A DNA stretch of 64,000 bases from Streptomyces sp. NBC_00083 (GTDB lineage Bacteria; Actinomycetota; Actinomycetes; Streptomycetales; Streptomycetaceae): contig NZ_JAPELY010000003.1 in assembly GCF_026343295.1 (NCBI RefSeq), positions 682,001 through 746,000 of the forward strand, in the 5' to 3' direction. The notes beneath the pieces are model-generated. The model had not been told where the DNA came from and did not search any database. It saw nothing but the letters and a program-made list of their open reading frames with translations. Position numbers and translations under genes: made by a program. Shown here one piece after another: positions 49,369-56,982 of this stretch (position 1 is its first letter; each line of letters starts with the position of its first letter).

Positions 49369-50625
49369 ATGGCGGACAGGGCGGGACGGTCGGTGGACGG
49401 CGGGGTTCGACAGGACGGAAGCGGTCCTGGGGCTGGGGCCACCGCTGTGGGGGGAGCGACCGGCCGGCGGCGCCGGATGCCGTGGAAGCCCCGGAGCCAG
49501 TTGACGCCGCATCAGCTCAAGCGGCGCGGGCTGGCCACCCGTGGAGCGCTCGCGGTGTGTCTGCTGTGCGTGGGGACCGTCGGCTACTCGGTGGGGGAGG
49601 CGCTCACCTATCCCGGCGACGACAGCACGGCGGCCCGGCTCGCCGGATGGGCCCGCGAGCACGAGATGGGTCCGGTCGTCGACAAGCTGGAGAACCTCCA
49701 GTACGACCTCGACCCGCCGCAGGTCGGCGGCGACCTGCCGAGCGCGGCGCTGGCCCGCATGAAGGCGACGGCCCCGGCCGTGCCGATCAGCCACCGGGAC
49801 GTACCCCTGCGCGCCCCGATGCGGCCCCTGGTCACCCCCGGCCTGCCCGGAGAGGGGGTGTGGCGCGTCCTGAGCGTCGCGCACGGAGAGCCCGTGGTGC
49901 AGGGCACCTACGTACGCCCCGACGGCGACCACACCTCCTACCAGGCGGCCGTCGCCTGGATCAGCGGCAAGAAGGCGCGCTTCGAACTGCACCCCGGAGT
50001 GCGCGAGCCCGGCGGCTCCTTCGACGTGCCGCCCACCATCCCCCAGGGCGGCCGCACCGGTCTGCTCGCCACCTGGAACGGCGGCTTCAAGGTCACCGAC
50101 GGCGGCTCGCGAGGTGGCTTCTTCCTCCATGGCGACACGGCCGGCCAACTGCGCGACGGTGCGGCGTCGGAGGTCTTCTACAAGGACGGTTCGATCAAGA
50201 TCGGCCAGTGGGGACGCGATGTGGGAATGTCGCGCGATGTGGCCGGTGTGCGCCAGTGTCTGGAGCTCATGGTCGACAACGGCCAGGTCGTCCCGGACAT
50301 CGACGTCGACTCCAAGTGGGGAGCCACCGACCAGAGCCGGATGTTCGTGGAGCGCTCGGGCGTCGGGGTGACCGCGCAGGGCGACGTCATCATGGTCGTC
50401 GGCCAGGCCCTGACCGCCCGTACCCTGGCCGAGCTCATGCGGCAGGCGGGCGCCGTGCGCGCGATGCCGCTCGACATGAACCGCGCCTGGCCCTCCTTCA
50501 TGAGTTACGACGGCGCGAAGAACCCGGCCGACCCGGAGCCCACCAACATCCTCGACTTCGACAACCCGCCGGAGCGCTACTACAACCAGGCCACGCGGGA
50601 CTTCGTGGCCGTCTACGCGAAATGA
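49369..50625 (+). CDS. Membrane-anchored phosphodiester glycosidase-like (NAGPA-domain) protein
   Basis: A 418-residue protein. After about 60 basic, low-complexity residues, a single transmembrane segment (TRGALAVCLLCVGTVGYSV) anchors it, with the large C-terminal part outside. Residues 130-418 match the NAGPA/exopolysaccharide phosphodiester glycosidase family: LLATWNGGFKVTDGGSRGGF, then LELMVDNGQVVPDIDV and a closing MPLDMNRAWPSFMSY. Such domains hydrolyse sugar phosphodiesters in eukaryotic lysosomes and cell-wall polymers in bacteria. I chose the ATG after GAAAGAGGGCGAC; a longer in-frame form is possible. The substrate is unknown. Confidence 0.8.
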   Translation: MADRAGRSVDGGVRQDGSGPGAGATAVGGATGRRRRMPWKPRSQLTPHQLKRRGLATRGALAVCLLCVGTVGYSVGEALTYPGDDSTAARLAGWAREHEMGPVVDKLENLQYDLDPPQVGGDLPSAALARMKATAPAVPISHRDVPLRAPMRPLVTPGLPGEGVWRVLSVAHGEPVVQGTYVRPDGDHTSYQAAVAWISGKKARFELHPGVREPGGSFDVPPTIPQGGRTGLLATWNGGFKVTDGGSRGGFFLHGDTAGQLRDGAASEVFYKDGSIKIGQWGRDVGMSRDVAGVRQCLELMVDNGQVVPDIDVDSKWGATDQSRMFVERSGVGVTAQGDVIMVVGQALTARTLAELMRQAGAVRAMPLDMNRAWPSFMSYDGAKNPADPEPTNILDFDNPPERYYNQATRDFVAVYAK

Positions 50626-50654
50626 GCGCGGGCCGCACGCCATCCGCACCCTAC

Positions 50655-50670
50655 TTGCGTTGATACGCAA
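50655..50670. promoter_or_regulatory. Inverted repeat at the likely mgtC-like promoter
   Basis: TTGCGTTGATACGCAA has TTGCGT and ACGCAA arms around TGAT. It is followed at once by ATAAGGT, in which TAAGGT could be a -10 element. The half-site recalls Fur-family boxes such as Nur (TTGCAA arms), but the fit is not good enough to name a regulator. Confidence 0.45.
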
Positions 50671-50713
50671 ATAAGGTCTAGGGTCGGCGTCGGCGGAACG
50701 GCCGGGGGCCTTG

Positions 50714-50736
50714 CCCCTGAGAGGGCCCCTCAGGGG
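50714..50736 (+). promoter_or_regulatory. Leader hairpin upstream of the mgtC-like gene
   Basis: CCCCTGAG (50714-50721) pairs perfectly with CTCAGGGG (50729-50736) in the long leader of the MgtC/SapB-like gene, upstream of a short proline-rich ORF. It may be part of an attenuation or sensing structure. Confidence 0.45.
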
Positions 50737-50802
50737 CCCCTGGGAGCCGCCGAAGGACAGAAGACGCACGAGAGACGGACGAGAGAGGGAGGGGGTGAGG
50801 GC

Positions 50803-50886
50803 ATGCAGCGAAGTCGCGGACGCGCCGGCCGGCACCGGCCGAGCGACCCCTTGCCCCCGTCCCCCCGCCCCACCGGCCCCCGGTAG
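50803..50886 (+). CDS. Proline-rich leader peptide ORF upstream of the mgtC-like gene
   Basis: A 27-codon ORF with a very strong GGGAGGGGGTGAGG ribosome-binding region before ATG. The peptide is arginine-rich at first (MQRSRGRAGRHR) and proline-rich later (PSDPLPPSPRPTGPR); 7 of the last 15 residues are proline. It ends 70 bases before the mgtC-like start, with two hairpins between. Proline-rich leader peptides control mgtC and mgtA expression in Salmonella, and ribosome-destabilising leader ORFs sense low magnesium in other bacteria. Function by analogy is inference; the ORF could also be chance. Confidence 0.5.
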   Translation: MQRSRGRAGRHRPSDPLPPSPRPTGPR

Positions 50887-50896
50887 CGCTCCTCGG

Positions 50897-50940
50897 CGCG
50901 CCGCCGGGCGGCCGGCGCGTCCGGCCGGAACTCCGGCCGG
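50897..50940 (+). promoter_or_regulatory. Two consecutive hairpins between leader ORF and mgtC-like start
   Basis: CGCGCCG (50897-50903) pairs with CGGCGCG (50913-50919), and CCGGCCGG (50921-50928) pairs with CCGGCCGG (50933-50940). The second ends just before the GAGAGGAG ribosome-binding site. Such structures could attenuate transcription or mask translation depending on ribosome position in the leader ORF. Confidence 0.5.
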
Positions 50941-50955
50941 GTGAGAGGAGTTCCC

Positions 50956-51546
50956 ATGACCGCCCTCACCACCGTCGACTTCGCCCTGCGCCTCACCGTC
51001 GGTGTCGGCTGCGGCGCCCTCATAGGTGTCGAGCGGCAGTGGCGCGCCCGCACCGCCGGGCTGCGCACCAACGCCCTCGTCGCCGCGGGCGCCACCCTGT
51101 TCGTCCTCTACAGCGAGGCCGTCGGCGACGAGACGAGCCCCACCCGGGTCGCCTCGTACGTCGTCTCCGGCATCGGATTCCTCGGCGCCGGCGTCATCAT
51201 GCGCGACGGAGCCTCCGTCCGCGGCCTCAACACCGCGGCCACCCTGTGGTGTTCGGCCGCGCTGGGAGTGCTCGCGGCATCGGGCCGGCTCGACCTCGCA
51301 CTGCTCGGCACCGTCACCGTCCTCGGCGTCCACCTGCTGCTGCGGCCGGCCGCGCGGCTCATCGACCGCGCCCCGCAGCACGACCCGGAGGCGTCCGACG
51401 GTTCCTGCGGCGAGACCAGCCGCGCCGATGAGCCCGACGCGGGAGGGGCGCCGGCCCGCGTGCGCGCGACGGTCCCGTGCGACCGGGCCGCCGCGCACCG
51501 AGCGGGAGCTAGGTCGTCGGCACGCCCACCTGGGACCAGGCCTTGA
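50956..51546 (+). CDS. MgtC/SapB-family membrane protein with atypical C-terminus
   Basis: A 196-residue protein whose first 140 residues match the MgtC/SapB domain: RLTVGVGCGALIGVERQWRA, RTNALVAAGATLFVL, SYVVSGIGFLGAGVIMRDGA and VRGLNTAATLWCSAALG, in four to five transmembrane segments. MgtC proteins support growth at low magnesium. The usual C-terminal ACT-like cytosolic domain is missing; after IDRAPQHDP comes a short, charged, low-complexity tail that overlaps the convergent M4 peptidase gene by 38 bases. Either the domain was lost or the 3' end was rearranged. The start follows GAGAGGAG. Confidence 0.85.
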   Translation: MTALTTVDFALRLTVGVGCGALIGVERQWRARTAGLRTNALVAAGATLFVLYSEAVGDETSPTRVASYVVSGIGFLGAGVIMRDGASVRGLNTAATLWCSAALGVLAASGRLDLALLGTVTVLGVHLLLRPAARLIDRAPQHDPEASDGSCGETSRADEPDAGGAPARVRATVPCDRAAAHRAGARSSARPPGTRP

Positions 51547-52558
51547 GCACCGCCTGGATCTCGTCGCCGTCGCCGAACAGACCGCGCGCGGTCTTCGCCG
51601 TCAGCCGGGCGAAGTCGGCGAACTGGGCGTCCGTGCCCAGCTCGCCGCCGGTGAGCGTGGCGTACCAGATCCGCCCGGCCCGCTCCCACGCGTTGCCGCC
51701 GAGCGCGGTGGCGGCGAGGTAGAAGGCGTGGTTGGGGATGCCCGAGTTGATGTGCACCCCGCCGTTGTCGCGGCTCGTGCGTACGTAGTCGGCCATCACG
51801 GCCGGCTGGGGGTCCTTGCCGAGCTGAGGATCGTCGTACGCCGTGCCCGGCGCCTTCATCGAGCGCAGCGCCTCGCCGTGGATGCGGGGCCCGAGCAGCC
51901 CGGCGCCGATGAGCCAGTCCGCCTGGTCGGTGCTCTGGCCGAGCGCGTACTGCTTGATGAGCGAGCCGAACACGTCGGAGACGGACTCGTTGAGCGCGCC
52001 CGACTGGCCGAAGTAGTCGAGGTTGGCCGTGTACTGCGTGACCCCGTGCGTCAGTTCGTGGCCGATGACGTCGACCGGCAGCGTGAAGTCGAGGAAGAGC
52101 TCGCCGTCGCCGTCGCCGAACACCATCTGATCGCCGTTCCAGAACGCGTTGTCGTACCCCTCGCCGTAGTGCACGGACGCGAGCAGGGGCAGCCCGGAGT
52201 CGTCGATGGAGTGGCGCCCGTACGCCTTCAGATACAACTCGAACGTGGCACCCAGCCCGGCGTGCGCGCGGTTGACGGTGGCGTCGGACGAGGGCTGGTC
52301 GCTCTCGGTGTGCACCTCGGTGCCCGGAAGCGTCTCCTGGTGCCCGGCGTCGTAGATGGTGCGCCGGGGCTTGTCGGACGGGGTGCCGGTGGGGGCGGCG
52401 GTGGCACGGACCGTGGTGATCCGGCGCTGGGTGCGCAGCTGGGCGTCGTGCTGCAGGGTGCGGCGGGCGGGCCCGTACACCGCGGGGTCCTCGTGCTGGG
52501 CGAGCCGGTCGAGGACGTGGGGAGGCACGACGGCGCAGAAAACGGCGGGATTGTTCAT
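51509..52558 (-). CDS. M4-family (protealysin-like) metallopeptidase
   Basis: A 349-residue thermolysin-fold zinc peptidase. The zinc motif is HELTH (His167, Glu168, His171), the third ligand is Glu191 in NESVSDVFG, and the late active-site region is DNGGVHINSGIPNHAFYLAA. There is no secretion signal; a short N-terminal propeptide of about 60 residues contains VPPHVL, matching the PPxxL motif of protealysin-type precursors. Protealysins can be cytoplasmic or exported by unusual routes. It converges on and overlaps the mgtC-like gene. Confidence 0.92.
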   Translation of the reverse strand: MNNPAVFCAVVPPHVLDRLAQHEDPAVYGPARRTLQHDAQLRTQRRITTVRATAAPTGTPSDKPRRTIYDAGHQETLPGTEVHTESDQPSSDATVNRAHAGLGATFELYLKAYGRHSIDDSGLPLLASVHYGEGYDNAFWNGDQMVFGDGDGELFLDFTLPVDVIGHELTHGVTQYTANLDYFGQSGALNESVSDVFGSLIKQYALGQSTDQADWLIGAGLLGPRIHGEALRSMKAPGTAYDDPQLGKDPQPAVMADYVRTSRDNGGVHINSGIPNHAFYLAATALGGNAWERAGRIWYATLTGGELGTDAQFADFARLTAKTARGLFGDGDEIQAVLKAWSQVGVPTT

Positions 52559-52631
52559 GGGCAGCAATGTGGCACAGAGTGATGGAACTGTCACTGCCCG
52601 CAGTCGAGTTGGCTGGAATGCGCTGCCCGAA

Positions 52632-52659
52632 GGATGCCCCTCGCGGGGGAGGGGCATCC
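52632..52659 (-). terminator. Hairpin downstream of the TPR gene
   Basis: GGATGCCCCTC (52632-52642) pairs perfectly with GAGGGGCATCC (52649-52659) around a six-base loop. It lies 136 bases past the stop codon of the leftward TPR gene and 74 bases upstream of the M4 peptidase start, so it probably ends the TPR transcript. Confidence 0.6.
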
Positions 52660-52794
52660 GTGCTATTCGGTCCCGGCCCGCAGGGGCGTCGTCCTGGGTG
52701 CGTCCGGCGTCAGGGGGTGAGCGCCCCTCGGCCACGGCCCCTTTGCGTGCGGGCGCCCTTCAGTCGCGGTGAACGGGGCCCGGAGGGGACGGCT

Positions 52795-53160
52795 TCACTG
52801 CGGGAACTGGCCCGCCAGGGCGGCGGCGACGCGCAGATACGGCGCCGCGTCATCCGGGCGGCCCTGGCGCTCCAGGGTGCGGCCCAGCATGAGCGCCGCG
52901 TAGTGCTCCACCGGGTCGCGGTCGAGCACGGCCCGCAACTCCGCCTCGGCCTTGGTGAGTCGAGCGGAGTGGTAGTAGGCGCGGGCGAGCAGCAGGCGCG
53001 GGGCCACCTGCTCGGGCGCCTCGGCGACGAGGCCGGTGAGGATGGCCGCGGCGGTGACATACTCCTTGGCCTCGAAGAACAGGCCGGCCCGCGCCCAGCG
53101 CTCGGCGGGGGTGCCGAACTCGTAGTAGCTGTCGGTGTGTTCACTGCGTACCGCGCTCAT
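52795..53160 (-). CDS. Small tetratricopeptide-repeat protein
   Basis: A 121-residue helical protein with about two and a half TPR units: PAERWARAGLFFEAKEYVTA, VAPRLLLARAYYHSARLTKA (followed by EAELRAVLDRDP) and YAALMLGRTLERQGRPDDAA. TPRs mediate protein contacts; no enzymatic domain is present. It is divergent from the pirin gene with 114 bases between, which hold an inverted repeat. No specific function is known to me. Confidence 0.85.
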   Translation of the reverse strand: MSAVRSEHTDSYYEFGTPAERWARAGLFFEAKEYVTAAAILTGLVAEAPEQVAPRLLLARAYYHSARLTKAEAELRAVLDRDPVEHYAALMLGRTLERQGRPDDAAPYLRVAAALAGQFPQ

Positions 53161-53213
53161 GGCACTTCCCGTCCGAGGGCCCCGCTCCGGGGCCGTACGG
53201 AGTGCTCAACACC

Positions 53214-53233
53214 GGAATGTGGTTGAACATTCC
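53214..53233. promoter_or_regulatory. Inverted repeat between TPR and pirin genes
   Basis: GGAATGT (53214-53220) and ACATTCC (53227-53233) are perfect inverted repeats separated by six bases, in the short divergent intergenic region. A dimeric regulator could bind here and control both genes. The regulator is unknown. Confidence 0.5.
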
Positions 53234-53274
53234 ACTAGTGCTGAGGGGGTGCGGCGGGAGAGTAGGTTGACCGC

Positions 53275-54240
53275 ATGAGCAATCTCGATCGCCGGCCCAC
53301 GCTGTCCGTCTGCGGCGGACGCGGCTTCGTCGTGGCGGAACCGGTGCGTGAGCTTCTGTCACCCCGCACCGTGCGGCTCGGCGAGTCCACCGAAGTGCGG
53401 CGGCTGCTGCCGAACCTCGGCCGGCGGATGGTCGGCGCGTGGGCCTTCGTCGACCACTACGGGCCGGACGACATCGCCGACGAAGCGGGCATGCAGGTCG
53501 CGCCGCACCCCCACATGGGTCTGCAGACCGTCAGCTGGCTGCACCAGGGGGAGGTGCTGCACCGGGACAGCCTGGGCAGCCTCCAGACCGTACGCCCCCG
53601 GGAGCTCGGCCTGATGACCTCCGGCCGCGCCATCAGCCACTCGGAGGAGACGCCCAGGTCGCACAGCCGGTTCCTGGAGGGGGCCCAGCTGTGGGTCGCC
53701 CTGCCCGACGCCCACCGCGACGTCGAGCCGCACTTCCAGCACCACGCCGACCTGCCCCACGCCACCGCGCCGGGCGTTGACGCCACGGTCATCCTCGGCG
53801 AACTCGACGGCGCGCTCTCGCCGGGCTCCACCTACACCCCGATCGTCGGCGCCGACCTGGCCCTCGCGGCGGGCGCCGACGCGAGGCTCCCGCTGAACCC
53901 GGACTTCGAGTACGCGGTCCTCGCGATGTCGGGCGAGGCCCACGTGGACGACGTCCCGGTCCTCCCCGGCTCGATGCTCTACCTCGGCTGCGGCCGCACC
54001 GAACTCCCCGTACGCGCGGACTCCGACGCGGCGGTCATGCTGCTCGGCGGCGAGCCGTTCGAGGAGGAGATCCTCATGTGGTGGAACTTCATCGGCCGCA
54101 CCAACGAGGAGATCCAGCAGGCCCGTTCGGAGTGGATGACGGGCTCGCGCTTCGGTGAGGTGAAGGGATACGACGGCCCCCCGATCCCGGCGCCGGCACT
54201 CCCGCCGGTGCCGCTGAAGCCGCGGGGGCGCGTGCGCTGA
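53275..54240 (+). CDS. Pirin-family protein
   Basis: A 321-residue bicupin. The N-terminal cupin has RRMVGAWAFVDHYGPDD, the metal-binding histidines in APHPHMGLQTVSWLHQGEV with HRDSLGS, and SGRAISHSEETP. The conserved LQLWVALP-type segment appears as GAQLWVALPDAHRDVEPHFQ. Metal ligands (two His, one later His, Glu) appear intact. Pirins are iron proteins, some with quercetin 2,3-dioxygenase activity and some acting as redox-dependent regulators; in Streptomyces a pirin influences beta-oxidation and oxidative stress. The substrate is not assigned. Confidence 0.92.
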   Translation: MSNLDRRPTLSVCGGRGFVVAEPVRELLSPRTVRLGESTEVRRLLPNLGRRMVGAWAFVDHYGPDDIADEAGMQVAPHPHMGLQTVSWLHQGEVLHRDSLGSLQTVRPRELGLMTSGRAISHSEETPRSHSRFLEGAQLWVALPDAHRDVEPHFQHHADLPHATAPGVDATVILGELDGALSPGSTYTPIVGADLALAAGADARLPLNPDFEYAVLAMSGEAHVDDVPVLPGSMLYLGCGRTELPVRADSDAAVMLLGGEPFEEEILMWWNFIGRTNEEIQQARSEWMTGSRFGEVKGYDGPPIPAPALPPVPLKPRGRVR

Positions 54241-54242
54241 GC

Positions 54243-54267
54243 TGCGGCGAACCCGGCCGCAAGTTTT
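54243..54267 (+). terminator. Terminator after the pirin gene
   Basis: TGCGGC (54243-54248) pairs with GCCGCA (54256-54261) and is followed by AGTTTT. It lies directly after the pirin stop codon and marks the boundary of the decayed island to its right. Confidence 0.6.
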
Positions 54268-54984
54268 GGCTACGGGCTCCGTATGGCGGGGAGGTACCCC
54301 CTGCGGCGGCGCACAGTTGCTGAGGCGCCTGTGACCCCGCCGCCGGGGGCTGGCCTGTCGTCGCAAGTTCGGGCTTCTGCGGCAGGGTTCGGCCCGAATG
54401 CTGACTCAATGCCGACTTTCCTGACGTGCCGTCACGTATGCCTCTCATGGCTCGCGGGTCACGGCTCCGCTGCTCGTGCGGTTTGCCACCGATCTGACAC
54501 ACGCCCGGCAAGGAGTAGTTCGGGCAGGAGGTTCGCCGGTGCATTGCCATGTGCCCAGACGGGTGATCGAACCCGTCTCGCGAGGAGTTGCCTTGTAGGG
54601 ATCCCACACACCGAAGGATCCCTGAGGCGCGGGTGGGCGGCCTCAGAGAACCCACCCGGCCTGGCAGACTCCGCAAGAACGCAATATGTGTCGTAGATGC
54701 GCACCAGCAGCACTTTCTTCGTCTTCTGGTGGTACACGACTGAACATGTCTTTGACCTGCGACGACGGGCGAGCTCGTAGCTGCGTTTGGGGCGGGATAT
54801 GGAGCGCGCCCAATACCTACTCCACCTCAGTTACGCCGCAGCGCAGCACGCAGGCTGACAGTCTGGTCGCGGGTTGCGCGGCTGCGGTGTTGGAGGTTGC
54901 TGTCGTGGTGATGCCTTTCGATGTGGCGGGCGGGAGATGGCGGTGGAGCTATAGGGATGCGGTAGACCCCTGGGTCTCGGTGAA
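54268..54984. other. Low-coding region at the left part of a decayed island
   Basis: About 700 bases with lower GC than neighbours and no convincing gene. An AGGGATCC/GGATCCCT hairpin (54597-54623) and a GACGGG/CCCGTC hairpin (54557-54577) lie here. A leftward frame (54459-54737, starting MYHQKTKKVLLVRIYDTYCV) is open but has no recognisable family and atypical composition. It is probably degraded mobile or toxin-locus DNA. Confidence 0.4.
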
Positions 54985-55424
54985 CGGGGATCCACCGGTC
55001 TGTCCACCCCGCACCTCAGCCATCTGAGCCGGGTGTTAGCCACGGGGCGCCGAGATATCGGCAGTCGGTGGCGGCGGCTGACTCGCCGGCGCCAGGCCCT
55101 GCTCGCCCTGGCCCATCTGCGATGTGGCGACATGTATGCGCAGCTCGCGGCCGGCTTCGGCATTGCCTCCGTGTACCGCTATACGCGAAGCGCTCGACGT
55201 TCTGGCCGCGCTCGCGCTCAACGACGCTATGGTGACGACCCGTTCGAAGGCAACGTGATCCGCGTTGGCACCGCGTGCTGCCGATCGATCCGCTGCGTCG
55301 GCAAGCGCCCATGGCCACGCTCAAGAACTGGCGCCTCCTGCGCACGTTGCGCTGCAGCATTCACCGCACCACCGCGATCGCCAAGGCCGTGCGCGCTCTT
55401 CACTCCGCGGCCGCGCCAGGATGA
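54985..55424 (+). pseudogene. IS5-like transposase remnant, internally deleted
   Basis: An N-terminal piece reads STPHLSHLSRVLATGRRDIG, WRRLTRRRQALLALAHLRCG and AAGFGIASVYRYTR, the helix-turn-helix region of Streptomyces IS5-type transposases. After a frame change, EALDVLAALA continues it. A C-terminal piece from 55311 reads MATLKNWRLLRTLRCSIHRT and ends AVRALHSAAAPG, matching the end of such transposases. The central DDE catalytic region is missing, so the element is dead. Terminal inverted repeats were not identified. Confidence 0.75.
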
Positions 55425-55621
55425 AACACCTCCCCCAGCGAGCCTCAACAGTGGGCGCAGTCCCGGAAATCCGTCAGGAGTGCACCAGAGAAAGCGGTTC
55501 CTGGAACCTTACCGGGCACGACACATATACGTACACCACGGCTGCTGGCACCGCCTTCTGGCGGGCGATACGAGCGCGGCAATCGCAGGCGCGCCAGGCG
55601 CCAGGGGCTATCACGCTCCCG

Positions 55622-56158
55622 CTACGTCGGAAGCCTGCGTACTTGTACAGGAGCGGCCCGCCCTGCACTGCTATTTGGCCCGGTCACTTCCTCGTCGGAC
55701 AGGTAGCGGTAGAGCCACTCGGCAAATCCCATGTCGTATTCGTAGAAGTCATCGTCGTCGCCGACATGAACGATGAGCAAGGGTTCATCGTTCGGCCTGG
55801 CTAGCAGAAAAAGATACTCACCTCCACTCGTGGAAGCCAGCGGGATTAGGCCACCACTGCCAAACGAAAATCTGGCCGCGTCCAGAGAGGGGGCAGTGAC
55901 CTCTTCCCATTGGCATTCATTGAATACGTCCACGGTTTCTTTCATCCACCGCGAAAGATTCCACGAGTCAAACCCGGGGTGATACAAATAAAGGCGATTG
56001 TCGATCTCTGCAGGGGCGAACTTTTCGATGAGCTCCTTATATTCCGCCGGAAGGCTGAGTGAATATTCGGCTTCGATTTCGCCCCACCTGTCGGGGCAGG
56101 GGCGGGGATCTCCATCCCAGCCGAGGAGTCGACATACCCGCGTTAGATAGTTACTCAT
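55622..56158 (-). CDS. SMI1/KNR4 (SUKH) family immunity protein
   Basis: A 178-residue SUKH-domain protein. The core pattern is WGEIEAEYSLSLPAEYKELI near residue 25, IDNRLYLYHPG, and the late GGLIPLASTSGGEYLFLLAR with VGDDDDFYEYDMGFAEWLYR. SUKH proteins neutralise nuclease and other toxins of polymorphic toxin systems. The ATG follows GAGAGGCGAA. GC content is clearly below the window average. It lies directly downstream, on the same strand, of a broken RHS-type toxin gene, so it is likely the surviving immunity partner. The about 200 bases to the transposase remnant hold no recognised gene. Confidence 0.85.
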   Translation of the reverse strand: MSNYLTRVCRLLGWDGDPRPCPDRWGEIEAEYSLSLPAEYKELIEKFAPAEIDNRLYLYHPGFDSWNLSRWMKETVDVFNECQWEEVTAPSLDAARFSFGSGGLIPLASTSGGEYLFLLARPNDEPLLIVHVGDDDDFYEYDMGFAEWLYRYLSDEEVTGPNSSAGRAAPVQVRRLPT

Positions 56159-56252
56159 TTCGCCTCTCTAAATCTTCCGGCAGTTCGGAGTTCCGGTTAC
56201 TCGACCGCCAGTCGGGCTTTGATGCACGACACAGTGCTTGGAGATGTTGTCC

Positions 56253-56982
56253 TCAATGATATTGATGTTGTATTCGATAGAGGACGGGATTCCGGAGTGG
56301 GAGCGCGGTCAGCCCTTTGAGCGCGAGCGGGAAACGCCACTCGGCAGGCGCGTCCATGTCGTAGGCGATCTGCATCATGGGGTCACTGTTCGCATAGTCT
56401 CCGAAAGAAATCGGCGACTTCGTCGCGGCCGGCGCCCACCCCTGGTCCGACGCAGACATCACGCGTGGACCGTCCGAAATGCACCAGCCGCGTATCCACC
56501 TCTTTCCACTGACTGCCGTCCTGATAGTTGACGGGCTCGTCAAAGAAACGAGTGGTGCTTATGCCATCCGCGTTGAAATAGGTGCGGGCCTGCTTGGCGT
56601 GCTCGTCAACCAGTTCCTTGCTCGTCTTCTCATCGAAACCGGGCACCGGTGAGTTGTCAGGTTCCTTGACGGGCTCCGCCGTTCCAGCCGCCGGCTGTGC
56701 AGGCTTCACATCCAGGGGTGAATTGACCGACGTACCCGCCGCGTCACGCGGCAGTTCGCCAGGGGCCTTCAGAGGCCCACTGTTACCGCCCGACGCCTGG
56801 GCGGTAGTCGCTTCCGCGGACACCTCGTGCCCCCGCCCGGCAGCGGAACCCCAGCCCTGGCGCGGGAGTTCGCCCGCCAGGGCCGCCTTGTCGGACTGCA
56901 GAGCAAGTGCCGCTTGCTCCGTGCCGGCCAACACAGCCAGCAAGAAGGCAACACAAAGCACCAACGGACGCGCAGGGCGCAC
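56253..56982 (-). pseudogene. Truncated, frameshifted RHS/polymorphic toxin N-terminus
   Basis: From a GTG with GGTGGGGG upstream (start 56982) the frame encodes a signal peptide (VRPARPLVLCVAFLLAVLAG) and the N-terminal region of actinobacterial RHS wall proteins: FDEKTSKELVDEHAKQARTY, FNADGISTTRFFDEPVNYQD and WKEVDTRLV. The frame then breaks near 56450; the next part, SDQGWAPAATKSPISFGDYA, continues in another frame and ends by 56253. Intact relatives run to 1500-2500 residues with YD repeats and a C-terminal toxin; all of that is gone. The intact SUKH gene follows. Confidence 0.75.

Noticed and set aside
54557..54577. tRNA T-arm-like GACGGGTTCGATCACCCGTC on the reverse strand
   Set aside because: The loop has eight bases, not seven, and no matching acceptor, D or anticodon arms were found around it, so it is not called as a tRNA or attachment site.
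54459..54737. Leftward 92-codon frame starting MYHQKTKKV
   Set aside because: No family, composition or neighbour support; it lies in decayed DNA and is noted only within the region description.
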